From JAHEJX01 sp041605955 (GTDB taxonomy: Bacteria; Actinomycetota; Acidimicrobiia; Spongiisociales; UBA5794), in contig JBFIXI010000060.1 of NCBI GenBank assembly GCA_041605955.1, forward strand, positions 1 to 26,193: a DNA stretch of 26,193 nt, written 5' to 3'. The notes under the pieces were generated by a model. The model saw only the letters and a program-made list of their open reading frames with translations, was not told where the DNA came from and did no database searches. Below are positions 1 through 5,729 of this stretch, piece after piece (within the stretch, counting starts at the first letter, position 1; the number at the start of each line of letters is the position of its first letter). The position numbers and the translations under genes are program-made.

Positions 1-1294
1 CGAGCGTGCCGTCGACCGAGTCGACCCGGAGTGACGGATGGGTCTCCGCGGCATGCGAGTCGTCACCGCTCGCAGCGCGCTTCGCCCAGGTCACGAGCGG
101 CACCGTGTCGCCCACGGTGGGAAGGCGGCCGAGGTGTTGCCACACGTAGCCGCTGACCGTGTCGGCCCGGTCGACGGGGAGGGCCAGCGCGAAGCGTTCG
201 TTGAGCACCGTCAGCAGCACGTCACCCCGGACCGACACCACGGACTCCGAGATCGTGATCGGGTCCGGCTCGTCGTCGAACTCGTCGTAGAACTCGCCGA
301 AGACCTCCTCGATGGCGTCCTCCCGGGTGACCATGCCGGAGACCGATCCGAACTCGTTCACCACGATCGCCACGTGGATGCCCCGTTCGGCGAAGGTGTT
401 CATCAGCGGTGGGACCTCGAACACCTCGCTGACGACCATCGGCTCCTCCGAAACGTCGGCGACCGTTGCTGCCGTACCCTTTTCGTTGGCAAGGAAGAGG
501 TCGCGGAGGGTGACGAGACCGACGATGTCCTCGCCGTCCTCGGTGACGGGGAAGCGTGAGTACGGGCTGGCGGAGAGCTCAGCCAGCGCATCGGCGATGG
601 GAGTCGATGCTTCAATCGTGACGAGGCGGCGACGCGGCGTCATGATCTCGCGCACGACCCGGTTGGTGACAGCGAGAGCGCCGGTCAGCATCTTGCGCTC
701 GGCCGAGTCGATCAGCCCGCCTGCCGCGCTGTCCCGGTAGAGGCCTGCGAGCTCCGTCGGCGAGTGCACGTGGGAGTGGGAGTGGTCGATGTGGAGCCCA
801 AGCCAGCGCATGATCGCGAAGGCGGAGCCGTTGAAGACGGCGACGAGCGGGCGCAGGAGCCACTGGCTGATCCGCATCGGCGTGAGCGTGGCAATCGCCA
901 ACGTTTCGGGATACCGAAGTGCCACGGTCTTGGGCAGCAGCTCGCCGAGCACAACCTGCAGCGCTGTGATGAACAGCAGCACGGCGACGACGGCGATCGT
1001 GCGGCTTGCGCTTCCGAACCGCTCTTCGAAAAGCGGGACGAGCTGGGCCTGACCGTAGGCACCGGCGACGAGGCTCGACAGGGTGATGCCGATCTGGCAG
1101 GCGGCGACGTAGTTGTCGAGCCGCTTCGGGTCCTGGAGGATTGTCAGGAGGCCGGTAGCTGGTCCGCTCCCCGCCTCGGCCGTCTCCTGGATGCGCGAAC
1201 GCCGCGAGCCGACGGTGGCGAACTCCGCGGCGACGTAGAGAGCGTTGAAGCCCACCATGACGAGAATGAGCAACAGCACGATCACGGAGTTCAT
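1..1294 (-). CDS. CNNM/CorC-family membrane protein with CBS pair (partial)
   Basis: The gene runs off the window start; 431 codons are visible. In order it shows a DUF21 (CNNM) transmembrane domain with about four hydrophobic segments (residues ~1-165, including FNALYVAAEFATVGSRR, CQIGITLSSL and LGELLPKT). A His-rich linker HSHSHVHS follows, then MTPRR leading into a CBS-domain pair (residues ~215-345, with EFGSVSGMVTREDAIEEVFGE) and the start of a CorC_HlyC domain. The family is linked to divalent cation (Mg2+/Co2+) transport or resistance; the old name hemolysin C is misleading. The ATG at 1294 gives the usual MNxVxxLLL N-terminus. No good ribosome binding site is seen and the frame stays open upstream to about 1398, so a GTG/TTG start 40-70 bases further up is possible. 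Family assignment is confident; the transported ion is unknown. Confidence 0.9.
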   Translation of the reverse strand, partial: MNSVIVLLLILVMVGFNALYVAAEFATVGSRRSRIQETAEAGSGPATGLLTILQDPKRLDNYVAACQIGITLSSLVAGAYGQAQLVPLFEERFGSASRTIAVVAVLLFITALQVVLGELLPKTVALRYPETLAIATLTPMRISQWLLRPLVAVFNGSAFAIMRWLGLHIDHSHSHVHSPTELAGLYRDSAAGGLIDSAERKMLTGALAVTNRVVREIMTPRRRLVTIEASTPIADALAELSASPYSRFPVTEDGEDIVGLVTLRDLFLANEKGTAATVADVSEEPMVVSEVFEVPPLMNTFAERGIHVAIVVNEFGSVSGMVTREDAIEEVFGEFYDEFDDEPDPITISESVVSVRGDVLLTVLNERFALALPVDRADTVSGYVWQHLGRLPTVGDTVPLVTWAKRAASGDDSHAAETHPSLRVDSVDGTL

Positions 1295-1405
1295 TGGAGG
1301 GTGGATCGTACAGACGCTGCCGCGGATCCGTATCACCCGCAGCCCGGTAACGAGGAGAATGGCTGCCAACGGTCGCCCCAGGCAACACTGGCACACCCTT
1401 GACGC

Positions 1406-1437
1406 AACGAAACCCCCACTCTCACAGGGGTTTCGTT
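1406..1437 (-). terminator. strong hairpin, candidate terminator of a tRNA-like remnant
   Basis: A perfect 11-bp inverted repeat (AACGAAACCCC / GGGGTTTCGTT) encloses a 10-base loop. It sits directly 3', on the minus strand, of the tRNA-like fragment at 1442-1466, where a tRNA terminator would be expected. No T-run follows on either strand, so it could instead be a bidirectional hairpin or protein-binding site. It lies upstream of the CNNM gene and would insulate that gene from read-through. Confidence 0.5.
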
Positions 1438-1441
1438 TCAG

Positions 1442-1466
1442 CACGCCCGGAGGGACTCGACCCCTG
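1442..1466 (-). other. degenerate tRNA 3'-end-like sequence, possible attachment-site scar
   Basis: The plus strand reads CGGAGGGACTCGACCC, which differs by one missing A from the very common reverse complement of a tRNA T-arm plus acceptor arm (CGGAGGGACTCGAACCC). No matching 5' half of a tRNA is found in the next ~80 bases, so this is not a functional tRNA. Such 3' ends are typical integrase targets, and an HTH remnant of mobile-element type follows at once. It could be a coincidence. Confidence 0.35.
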
Positions 1467-1548
1467 TCGCGTTCTTTCAAACCTCGTTGAGGCTCCCGAG
1501 TCCCGTCGAGATCAGAAGGCGGAAGGTGGCCACCCCCGGGCGCCTCGG

Positions 1549-1944
1549 CAGTCACAAATCCGACTCAAGCTGGGCCAAATCGATGACTTGGTGGCTGCAT
1601 ATGGTGTCGACAGTGAGAGCTCTGGCCGCAAGGTTCGGGATACACCGAACAACTGTCATGGTCCATCTGCGGCGACGCCGCGTCGTCACGCGACGCCACG
1701 TGAGAAAGCTGGGCGAGGGCCGGGTTATGAGGCAATCGAGCTCTATCGCTCCGGCCTGTCGCTCGCTGATGTTGGCGAGGTCTTCGGAGTGAATGGAGAG
1801 GTCGTGCGTAGAGAGCTGATTCGGGCCGGAGTTGAGAGAAGGAAGTCCCGGCCGTCGCCTCGCAGACGTCAGTTAGAGAACACGAGCTTCCGAGGGACAT
1901 CATTGCTCAGAGATGTGATAGGCAAGCACCGACTTGCCTGTTAG
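1549..1944 (+). pseudogene. frameshifted helix-turn-helix protein (recombinase-type double HTH)
   Basis: Three pieces of one protein lie in two alternating frames. Piece one (to about 1606) reads LGQIDDLVAAYG. Piece two (about 1604-1720, the next frame) reads STVRALAARFGIHRTTVMV, then HLRRRRVVTRRHVRKL. Piece three (about 1726-1944, the first frame again) reads AIELYRSGLSLADVGEVFG then VNGEVVRRELIRAG. Joined, they give two consecutive homeodomain-like HTH units, as in small actinobacterial HTH proteins and the C-terminal HTH of serine recombinases. Two compensating frameshifts, no clear start codon and no catalytic recombinase domain upstream argue for a decayed gene rather than a single sequencing error. 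It probably derives from a mobile element. Confidence 0.65.
1920..1939. promoter_or_regulatory. inverted repeat upstream of the ArsR-type gene, possible operator
   Basis: A perfect 7-bp inverted repeat (AGGCAAG / CTTGCCT) with a 6-base spacer ends 15 bases before the proposed GTG start of the ArsR-type regulator. ArsR-family repressors commonly bind such dyads at their own promoters, so autoregulation is a reasonable inference. It also overlaps the last codons of the HTH remnant and could be a hairpin terminator for that gene, although no T-run follows. Confidence 0.4.
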
Positions 1945-1954
1945 GTTGACATTG

Positions 1955-2236
1955 GTGGCCGACATCTACAAGGCCCTCGCGGATCGAACGCGTCGAGTGA
2001 TCCTCGACGAGCTCGCTCAGCGAGACGGCCAGACCCTGTTCGAGATCTGCTCTCGGCTCGCGACCCGACATCGGCTGGGTTCGACGAGACAAGCGATCTC
2101 CCAGCACCTTGCCGTGCTGGAAGAAGCAGGCCTGGTGACCACCCAAAAGCGAGGCCGCTACAAGTACCACACTTTCGACCCCACACCACTCGCTGAGATC
2201 AACCTGCGGTGGCCACAAGAAAGGACCGACGCATGA
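1955..2236 (+). CDS. ArsR/SmtB-family winged-helix regulator
   Basis: A 93-residue protein with the ArsR core: IYKALADRTRRVILDEL near the N-terminus, then the recognition helix RQAISQHLAVLEEAGLV and the beta-wing GRYKYHTF. No Cys-rich metal site is visible (only a lone Cys, in FEICSRL), so it probably belongs to the non-metal subgroup often paired with VOC or SRPBCC proteins. GTG at 1955 is preferred because it places the ADIYKALAD motif at the N-terminus; TTG at 1952, 1946 or 1934 are alternatives, and none has a good ribosome binding site. Its stop overlaps the start of the VOC gene by 4 bases, so the two are translationally coupled. It likely represses this short operon through the dyad at 1920-1939. 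Confidence 0.8.
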   Translation: MADIYKALADRTRRVILDELAQRDGQTLFEICSRLATRHRLGSTRQAISQHLAVLEEAGLVTTQKRGRYKYHTFDPTPLAEINLRWPQERTDA

Positions 2237-2622
2237 GAATCGCGTTCGCCAGCGTGTACGTCGACGACCAAGCCAAAGCGCTTGAGTTCTACACCAACGT
2301 CTTGGGCTTCCGGGAGTACGCCAACATTCCTGTGGGCGAGGATTCTTGGCTCACTGTGGTGTCACGCGATGCAATAGACGGCGCCGAGCTGCTACTCGAA
2401 CCGTCTCATCACCCGGCGGTCAAGCCCTACCGGGACGCGCTCGTGGCTGACGGCATCCCTCTGGCCCAGTTCGCTGTCGATGATGTTGAGGCTGAACATG
2501 AGCGGTTGACCGCAGCCGGGGTCACGTTCACCCAGCCACCGACCGATGTCGGGGCGGCTGTCATTGCCGTGTTCGACGACACCTGCGGCAACCTGATCCA
2601 GATCATCTCCGAGAAGGAGTGA
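2233..2622 (+). CDS. VOC-family (glyoxalase/bleomycin-resistance-like) protein
   Basis: A 129-residue protein with the vicinal oxygen chelate fold. The first beta-alpha-beta unit is MRIAFASVYVDDQAKALEFY followed by NVLGFRE; the second unit holds LAQFAVDDVEAEHERL, then a Gly-containing hairpin and the typical C-terminal strand FDDTCGNLIQII. Family members act as metal-dependent dioxygenases, isomerases or drug-binding resistance proteins; the substrate cannot be read from sequence. ATG at 2233 starts inside the stop of the ArsR-type gene (ATGA). A GTG at 2209 in the same frame would give an unlikely N-terminal extension overlapping that gene. Co-transcription with an ArsR regulator suggests an inducible detoxification or resistance role. 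Confidence 0.85.
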   Translation: MRIAFASVYVDDQAKALEFYTNVLGFREYANIPVGEDSWLTVVSRDAIDGAELLLEPSHHPAVKPYRDALVADGIPLAQFAVDDVEAEHERLTAAGVTFTQPPTDVGAAVIAVFDDTCGNLIQIISEKE

Positions 2623-2960
2623 CGACTGCGTGGATTTGTCGAGGATCGATCGCGATGATCGTTGCAAGCGGATCCCGCGATGCTCAGCATCGACTCGCTG
2701 ACGACGAACTCGCAGCGCGCGCAAAGGCCAAGCCAGAGGTGATAAGGGCCAAACTCACCGAACTTGTCGCGGCCGCCTGCCTCGTACCGCAACGAGATGC
2801 GGGCTCCCTCGCAGAGCGAATCTACGTCGTCTGGAGCCGAGCGATCCTCGCCTGGGCCATCGATATCCACGGCACAGTCGAAGACTGGCTCCGCATGCAC
2901 ATCGAGCATGCGCTCCCAGCGGATGCGCAAACTGAGTACGCGAACTATCGACAGGCCTGA
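2619..2960 (+). CDS. hypothetical protein, third gene of the ArsR-VOC operon
   Basis: A 113-residue open frame whose GTG overlaps the VOC stop codon by 4 bases, the pattern seen between the preceding two genes. The central part (LADDELAARAKAKPEVIRAK then LTELVAAACLVPQ) looks helical and HTH-like, and the C-terminal half is rich in Trp, Ile and acidic residues (VWSRAILAWAIDIHGTVEDW). I recognise no family. An internal ATG at 2655 is a possible alternative start. Coupling to the VOC gene supports it being real, but the poorly patterned first 20 residues leave room for doubt. About 140 bases without any visible gene follow, up to the tRNA. Confidence 0.5.
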   Translation: MTTAWICRGSIAMIVASGSRDAQHRLADDELAARAKAKPEVIRAKLTELVAAACLVPQRDAGSLAERIYVVWSRAILAWAIDIHGTVEDWLRMHIEHALPADAQTEYANYRQA

Positions 2961-3099
2961 TATCTCAGGGCGGTGTTCGCCGAGGAGAAGTCGTCCAACG
3001 CTCCTGGGATCCGGTCATTTCAGTCCAGTCGGCTGCCTACTGAACAGCTACCGGTGCACCACCGATTGGCCATTAGAAACCACAGCTGTGCTGCACGTT

Positions 3100-3118
3100 C
3101 GTTGTCGAAGCGACAACG
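3100..3118 (-). terminator. hairpin downstream of tRNA-Lys
   Basis: A perfect 8-bp inverted repeat (CGTTGTCG / CGACAACG) with a 3-base loop lies 2 bases past the 3' end of the tRNA-Lys gene on the minus strand. Position and symmetry suit a tRNA terminator or processing hairpin. No T-run follows. Confidence 0.5.
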
Positions 3119-3120
3119 AG

Positions 3121-3193
3121 TGGGCCCGGTGGGAATCGAACCCACGACCTTCGGATTAAAAGTCCGCTGCTCTGCCGATTGAGCTACAGGCCC
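3121..3193 (-). tRNA. tRNA-Lys (anticodon TTT)
   Basis: The minus strand folds into a canonical 73-base cloverleaf. The acceptor stem pairs GGGCCTG with CGGGCCC (one G-T pair), the D-arm reads TAGCTCAATCGGCAGAGCA, the anticodon loop CTTTTAA carries TTT, and the T-arm is GTGGG-TTCGATT-CCCAC, followed by discriminator A. CCA is not encoded. It reads Lys codons AAA/AAG. The T-arm also produces the familiar spurious translations WARWESNPRPSD and GPVAQSAEQRTFNPKVVGS on either strand, which are not genes. Confidence 0.97.
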
Positions 3194-3320
3194 GGCGTAA
3201 GCGTAGTGAACCCACCCATGATCGGATTCACTCCCGGCTGGTGCCGATGTCGACCGGAATTCCATGCAACTTCCGCTACGGCGTAGCCTGGAGGGCGAGA
3301 ACCCAGGGGGTATTTGACCG

Positions 3321-4865
3321 GTGTCGAGCCAGCTGGCAGCCACATCGCAGGCCGCAGAGACGGATGTCCGCGACCGTCCGCCCGCAGGCTCGCCCCCCGA
3401 TACCGCCGAACGGCTGCTGGCTCCACGTTTGATGATGGCGGCTACCGCCGCTTTTGTCCTCCTCTTCTCCATCCTGGTGCTGTACAAGCACGCTCATCTG
3501 GGTACTCGGGCGTTCGATCTGGCGATCTTCGACCAGGGACTGTGGCTGCTGAGCCAAGGGGAGACACCGTTCGTCACGGTACGCGGACTGCACCTCTTTG
3601 CCGACCACACATCCTTCCTGCTGATTCCGCTCGTCCCGCTGTATTGGATCTGGGCCGACGTGCGCGTACTGCTCATCCTCACAGTGCTGGCGATGGCCGC
3701 CGGCGGTCCGCTGGTCTATGCCGCCGCCCGCGGCGAAGGCCTCGAGCGCCGGATGGCGGCGGCGCTGGGAACCTCTTTCCTGTTGCTGCCGGCGGTGCAG
3801 TGGCAGATCTGGGATGTGTTCCATCCGGAGGCGCTGGCGGTGCCGCTGCTGCTTGCGGCCTACGTGCTCGCCCAACGCTGTCGGGGAGGGTGGGCGCTCG
3901 CCATGCTGGCGGTGGTGCTACTCGCCAAGGAGGACGCCGCACTGGTCGTGGTGCCGCTGTCGATCTACCTCGGCTGGAGGTTCCGAGCAAAGTGGTTGGC
4001 CATCGGAGGCACCATCCTGGGCGTGGCGGCGCTCTTCTTGAGCTTCTGGGTCCTGCTTCCACATTGGTCTCCCACCGGTGAGCTCATCTACACCGGCCGC
4101 TACCAGGCGTTTGGCGACTCCATGGCCGAGATCATGTGGGGAGTGCTGACTTCTCCGGTTGAGGTGGTCAAGACGGCATTGTCCGACGGGGGGTGGCTCT
4201 ACCTGATAGGCCTGCTGCTGCCGGCGGCCCTGGCTCTGCTGGCTCCTGAGGTGTTGCTGATAGGCGTGCCCACCCTCCTGGCCAATCTGCTGTCGCGGCA
4301 CTTCTACCAGGCCGAGCTTCGGTACCACTACACCGCGTACCTCATCGCCGTCGTTGCTATCGCCGCCGTCGTGGGGACGCGGCGGCTGTTGGCCTGGCAG
4401 AGTCGCCGCTCCGGAGGGTGGCCGCGAACGATCATCAGCGGGCTGATCGCCGCCGCCCTGCTGGGTTCCGTCATCGGTGGGCCCTGGGGGATCGGCAACG
4501 CCAATCCGTGGGCCGGGCACGCACCCCGCTCCGATCTCGTGGCTGAGGCGCTGGCAGTCATCCCTGCGGACGGCGCCGTCGCCGCGGACTCCCGGGTGGT
4601 TCCCCACCTCGCCCATCGGCGCACCGTCTACGTGTTCCCCAATCCAATCGTGCTGTCGAACTGGTCGGCCGGCAACTACGACCGGCCGGAACCCGACGAC
4701 TTCGATTGGTTGGTGGTGCGGAGCGACCTGGTCGGCATGGATGAAGAGTTCCTCGACGCCTTTCGCCGCGTGGTGGTGAGCGGAGCGTTCCAAACCGTTA
4801 TCCGCAACGACGAGCTGATGGTGCTGCACCGCCGGCCGGGATCGCCACCGCACGACCCGGGCTAG
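3321..4865 (+). CDS. DUF2079 polytopic membrane protein
   Basis: A 514-residue protein with a disordered, polar N-terminus (about 35 residues) and then around nine hydrophobic segments up to residue ~385. Recognisable DUF2079 features are FDLAIFDQGLWLLSQG near residue 65, WDVFHPEALAVPLL near 163, KEDAALVVVPLSIYLGWRF near 197 and FYQAELRYHYTAYLI near 335. A C-terminal soluble domain (~390-514, DWLVVRSDLVG) follows. DUF2079 belongs to the GT-C-like membrane glycosyltransferase superfamily, so a lipid-linked sugar transferase role is possible, but the substrate is unknown. It starts with GTG after GGGGG about ten bases upstream. It appears to be monocistronic and converges with the gene at 4916. 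Confidence 0.88.
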   Translation: MSSQLAATSQAAETDVRDRPPAGSPPDTAERLLAPRLMMAATAAFVLLFSILVLYKHAHLGTRAFDLAIFDQGLWLLSQGETPFVTVRGLHLFADHTSFLLIPLVPLYWIWADVRVLLILTVLAMAAGGPLVYAAARGEGLERRMAAALGTSFLLLPAVQWQIWDVFHPEALAVPLLLAAYVLAQRCRGGWALAMLAVVLLAKEDAALVVVPLSIYLGWRFRAKWLAIGGTILGVAALFLSFWVLLPHWSPTGELIYTGRYQAFGDSMAEIMWGVLTSPVEVVKTALSDGGWLYLIGLLLPAALALLAPEVLLIGVPTLLANLLSRHFYQAELRYHYTAYLIAVVAIAAVVGTRRLLAWQSRRSGGWPRTIISGLIAAALLGSVIGGPWGIGNANPWAGHAPRSDLVAEALAVIPADGAVAADSRVVPHLAHRRTVYVFPNPIVLSNWSAGNYDRPEPDDFDWLVVRSDLVGMDEEFLDAFRRVVVSGAFQTVIRNDELMVLHRRPGSPPHDPG

Positions 4866-4905
4866 GCGTCCCGGCGTCGCTCGAGGCGCGCAGCGGGGTG
4901 CAATA

Positions 4906-4926
4906 GCGAGCGGAGTTACCGCTCGC
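4906..4926. terminator. hairpin between convergent genes
   Basis: A perfect 8-bp inverted repeat (GCGAGCGG / CCGCTCGC) with a 5-base loop lies between the convergent DUF2079 and small-protein genes. Its loop contains the TAA stop of the minus-strand gene. It could end transcription from both sides, though no T-run is present. Confidence 0.5.
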
Positions 4927-5209
4927 CGCGGCGCTTGACCTCCTCGATCCGGGTGCGCACGTCCTCGATCTGCTGCTCGAGGTCGCGCTGGTGCTCCTCG
5001 AGCATCGCCACGATCTCGTCCTCGCTGGGGTTCTCGTACATCCAGCGCTGGGCGCGGCTGGCGCGCCCCCAGGGGACCCGGGCGCCGTAGCTGCGAGCGC
5101 CCCTCAGCCACGCCCCCTTCCACATCATGGGGTGCATGCCCCAAGGGCCGCAATGGCTGTGGCGGCCCCAATACGTTGCCCTGTCCTTCGTCGGGGTTTC
5201 TTCCTTCAT
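4916..5209 (-). CDS. small Met/His/Trp-rich protein with C-terminal coiled coil, coupled to PadR
   Basis: A 97-residue protein. Residues 14-36 are rich in Trp, Gly, His, Met and one Cys (WGRHSHCGPWGMHPMMWKG), a composition that suggests metal or haem binding. Residues 37-55 are basic, and residues ~62-93 form an amphipathic helix or coiled coil (EIVAMLEEHQRDLEQQIEDV). The layout resembles the short DUF5320-like proteins often found beside PadR genes: Gly/Met/His-rich head, coiled-coil tail. The family match is by general pattern only. ATG at 5209 overlaps the PadR stop (ATGA) and is preceded by GAAAGGAAACC, a good ribosome binding site, so it is co-translated with the regulator. No signal peptide or membrane segment is visible. 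Function unknown. Confidence 0.75.
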   Translation of the reverse strand: MKEETPTKDRATYWGRHSHCGPWGMHPMMWKGAWLRGARSYGARVPWGRASRAQRWMYENPSEDEIVAMLEEHQRDLEQQIEDVRTRIEEVKRRGER

Positions 5210-5610
5210 GGTTTCCTTTCGTAATTCTTCAAGAGTGCTGTGAGGCGCTCGTGGGTGAATCGAAGGCTCTCGGCCCAAGCAGCCAGCAGCGCCTCGCCCA
5301 CCTCGGTGAGGGCATAGGTGCGTTTCGACCGCCCGGGCTCGTCGTCGTTCCACTGAGAAGTGACGATGCCCTCGGCCTCGAGCCGGCGCAGGCCCCGGTA
5401 GAGGTTGCCGTGGTCGATCCGGTCAATCCCGAGCATCTCCCCGATCTGGTCCGCCAAGTCGTAGCCGTGGCTGGTTCCATCACGCAGGGCAATCAGCAGG
5501 GCGGGCTCGATGAGCGGGGTCAGCGGCGGTTTCACCTGCCACGAACCATCGTCTCGAAGCCGACGTCCCCGAGTGCGGGGCCCGCCGCGGTGGTGGGGCC
5601 GGTTGTGCAT
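5206..5610 (-). CDS. PadR-family transcriptional regulator
   Basis: A 134-residue protein. A His/Arg-rich N-terminus (MHNRPHHRGGPRTRGRR) precedes the PadR winged helix: EPALLIALRDGTSHGYDLAD, then the recognition region DHGNLYRGLRRLEAEGIV and the wing SQWNDDEPGRSKRTYALT. A short C-terminal dimerisation helix (HERLTALLKNY) follows. PadR proteins are repressors released by small ligands, phenolics or drugs. The ATG at 5610 starts 12 bases beyond the dyad at 5622-5640, which implies autoregulation. The frame is open further upstream, but only into the divergent promoter and across the fusion gene. It is transcribed away from the fusion gene at 5730, so it might control that gene too. Confidence 0.88.
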   Translation of the reverse strand: MHNRPHHRGGPRTRGRRLRDDGSWQVKPPLTPLIEPALLIALRDGTSHGYDLADQIGEMLGIDRIDHGNLYRGLRRLEAEGIVTSQWNDDEPGRSKRTYALTEVGEALLAAWAESLRFTHERLTALLKNYERKP

Positions 5611-5621
5611 GGCGAGAAGAT

Positions 5622-5640
5622 ATATGTAACTCACACATAT
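5622..5640. promoter_or_regulatory. PadR-type operator in divergent promoter region
   Basis: The inverted repeat ATATGT-N7-ACATAT contains the ATGT...ACAT half-sites characteristic of PadR operators. It lies 12-30 bases upstream of the padR start and about 90 bases upstream of the divergent fusion gene. This AT-rich island in GC-rich DNA also offers TATATG-like -10 sequences, so binding would block the promoter. Confidence 0.6.
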
Positions 5641-5729
5641 GTCAAGCACATAGGTTGCCTTCGCTACCGGCTGCCGCGGAGGGTCGGGTACCAGATCCCG
5701 CGGCACCCGACAGCCCGTATCCTTTCGCC

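Noticed and set aside
612..1394. 260-codon minus-strand open frame in another frame of the CNNM gene
   Set aside because: The correct minus frame encodes a complete DUF21-CBS architecture; this one is Arg/His/Pro-rich noise.
2773..3487. Open frames over the tRNA-Lys gene ending in WARWESNPRPSD (plus) or containing GPVAQSAEQRTFNPKVVGS (minus)
   Set aside because: These are the well-known spurious translations of a tRNA gene, and the cloverleaf explains the sequence.
3918..5171. 417-codon minus-strand open frame
   Set aside because: It is antisense to the DUF2079 gene, low in hydrophobic or domain-like pattern and rich in Arg/Gly/His/Gln, a by-product of high GC at third positions.
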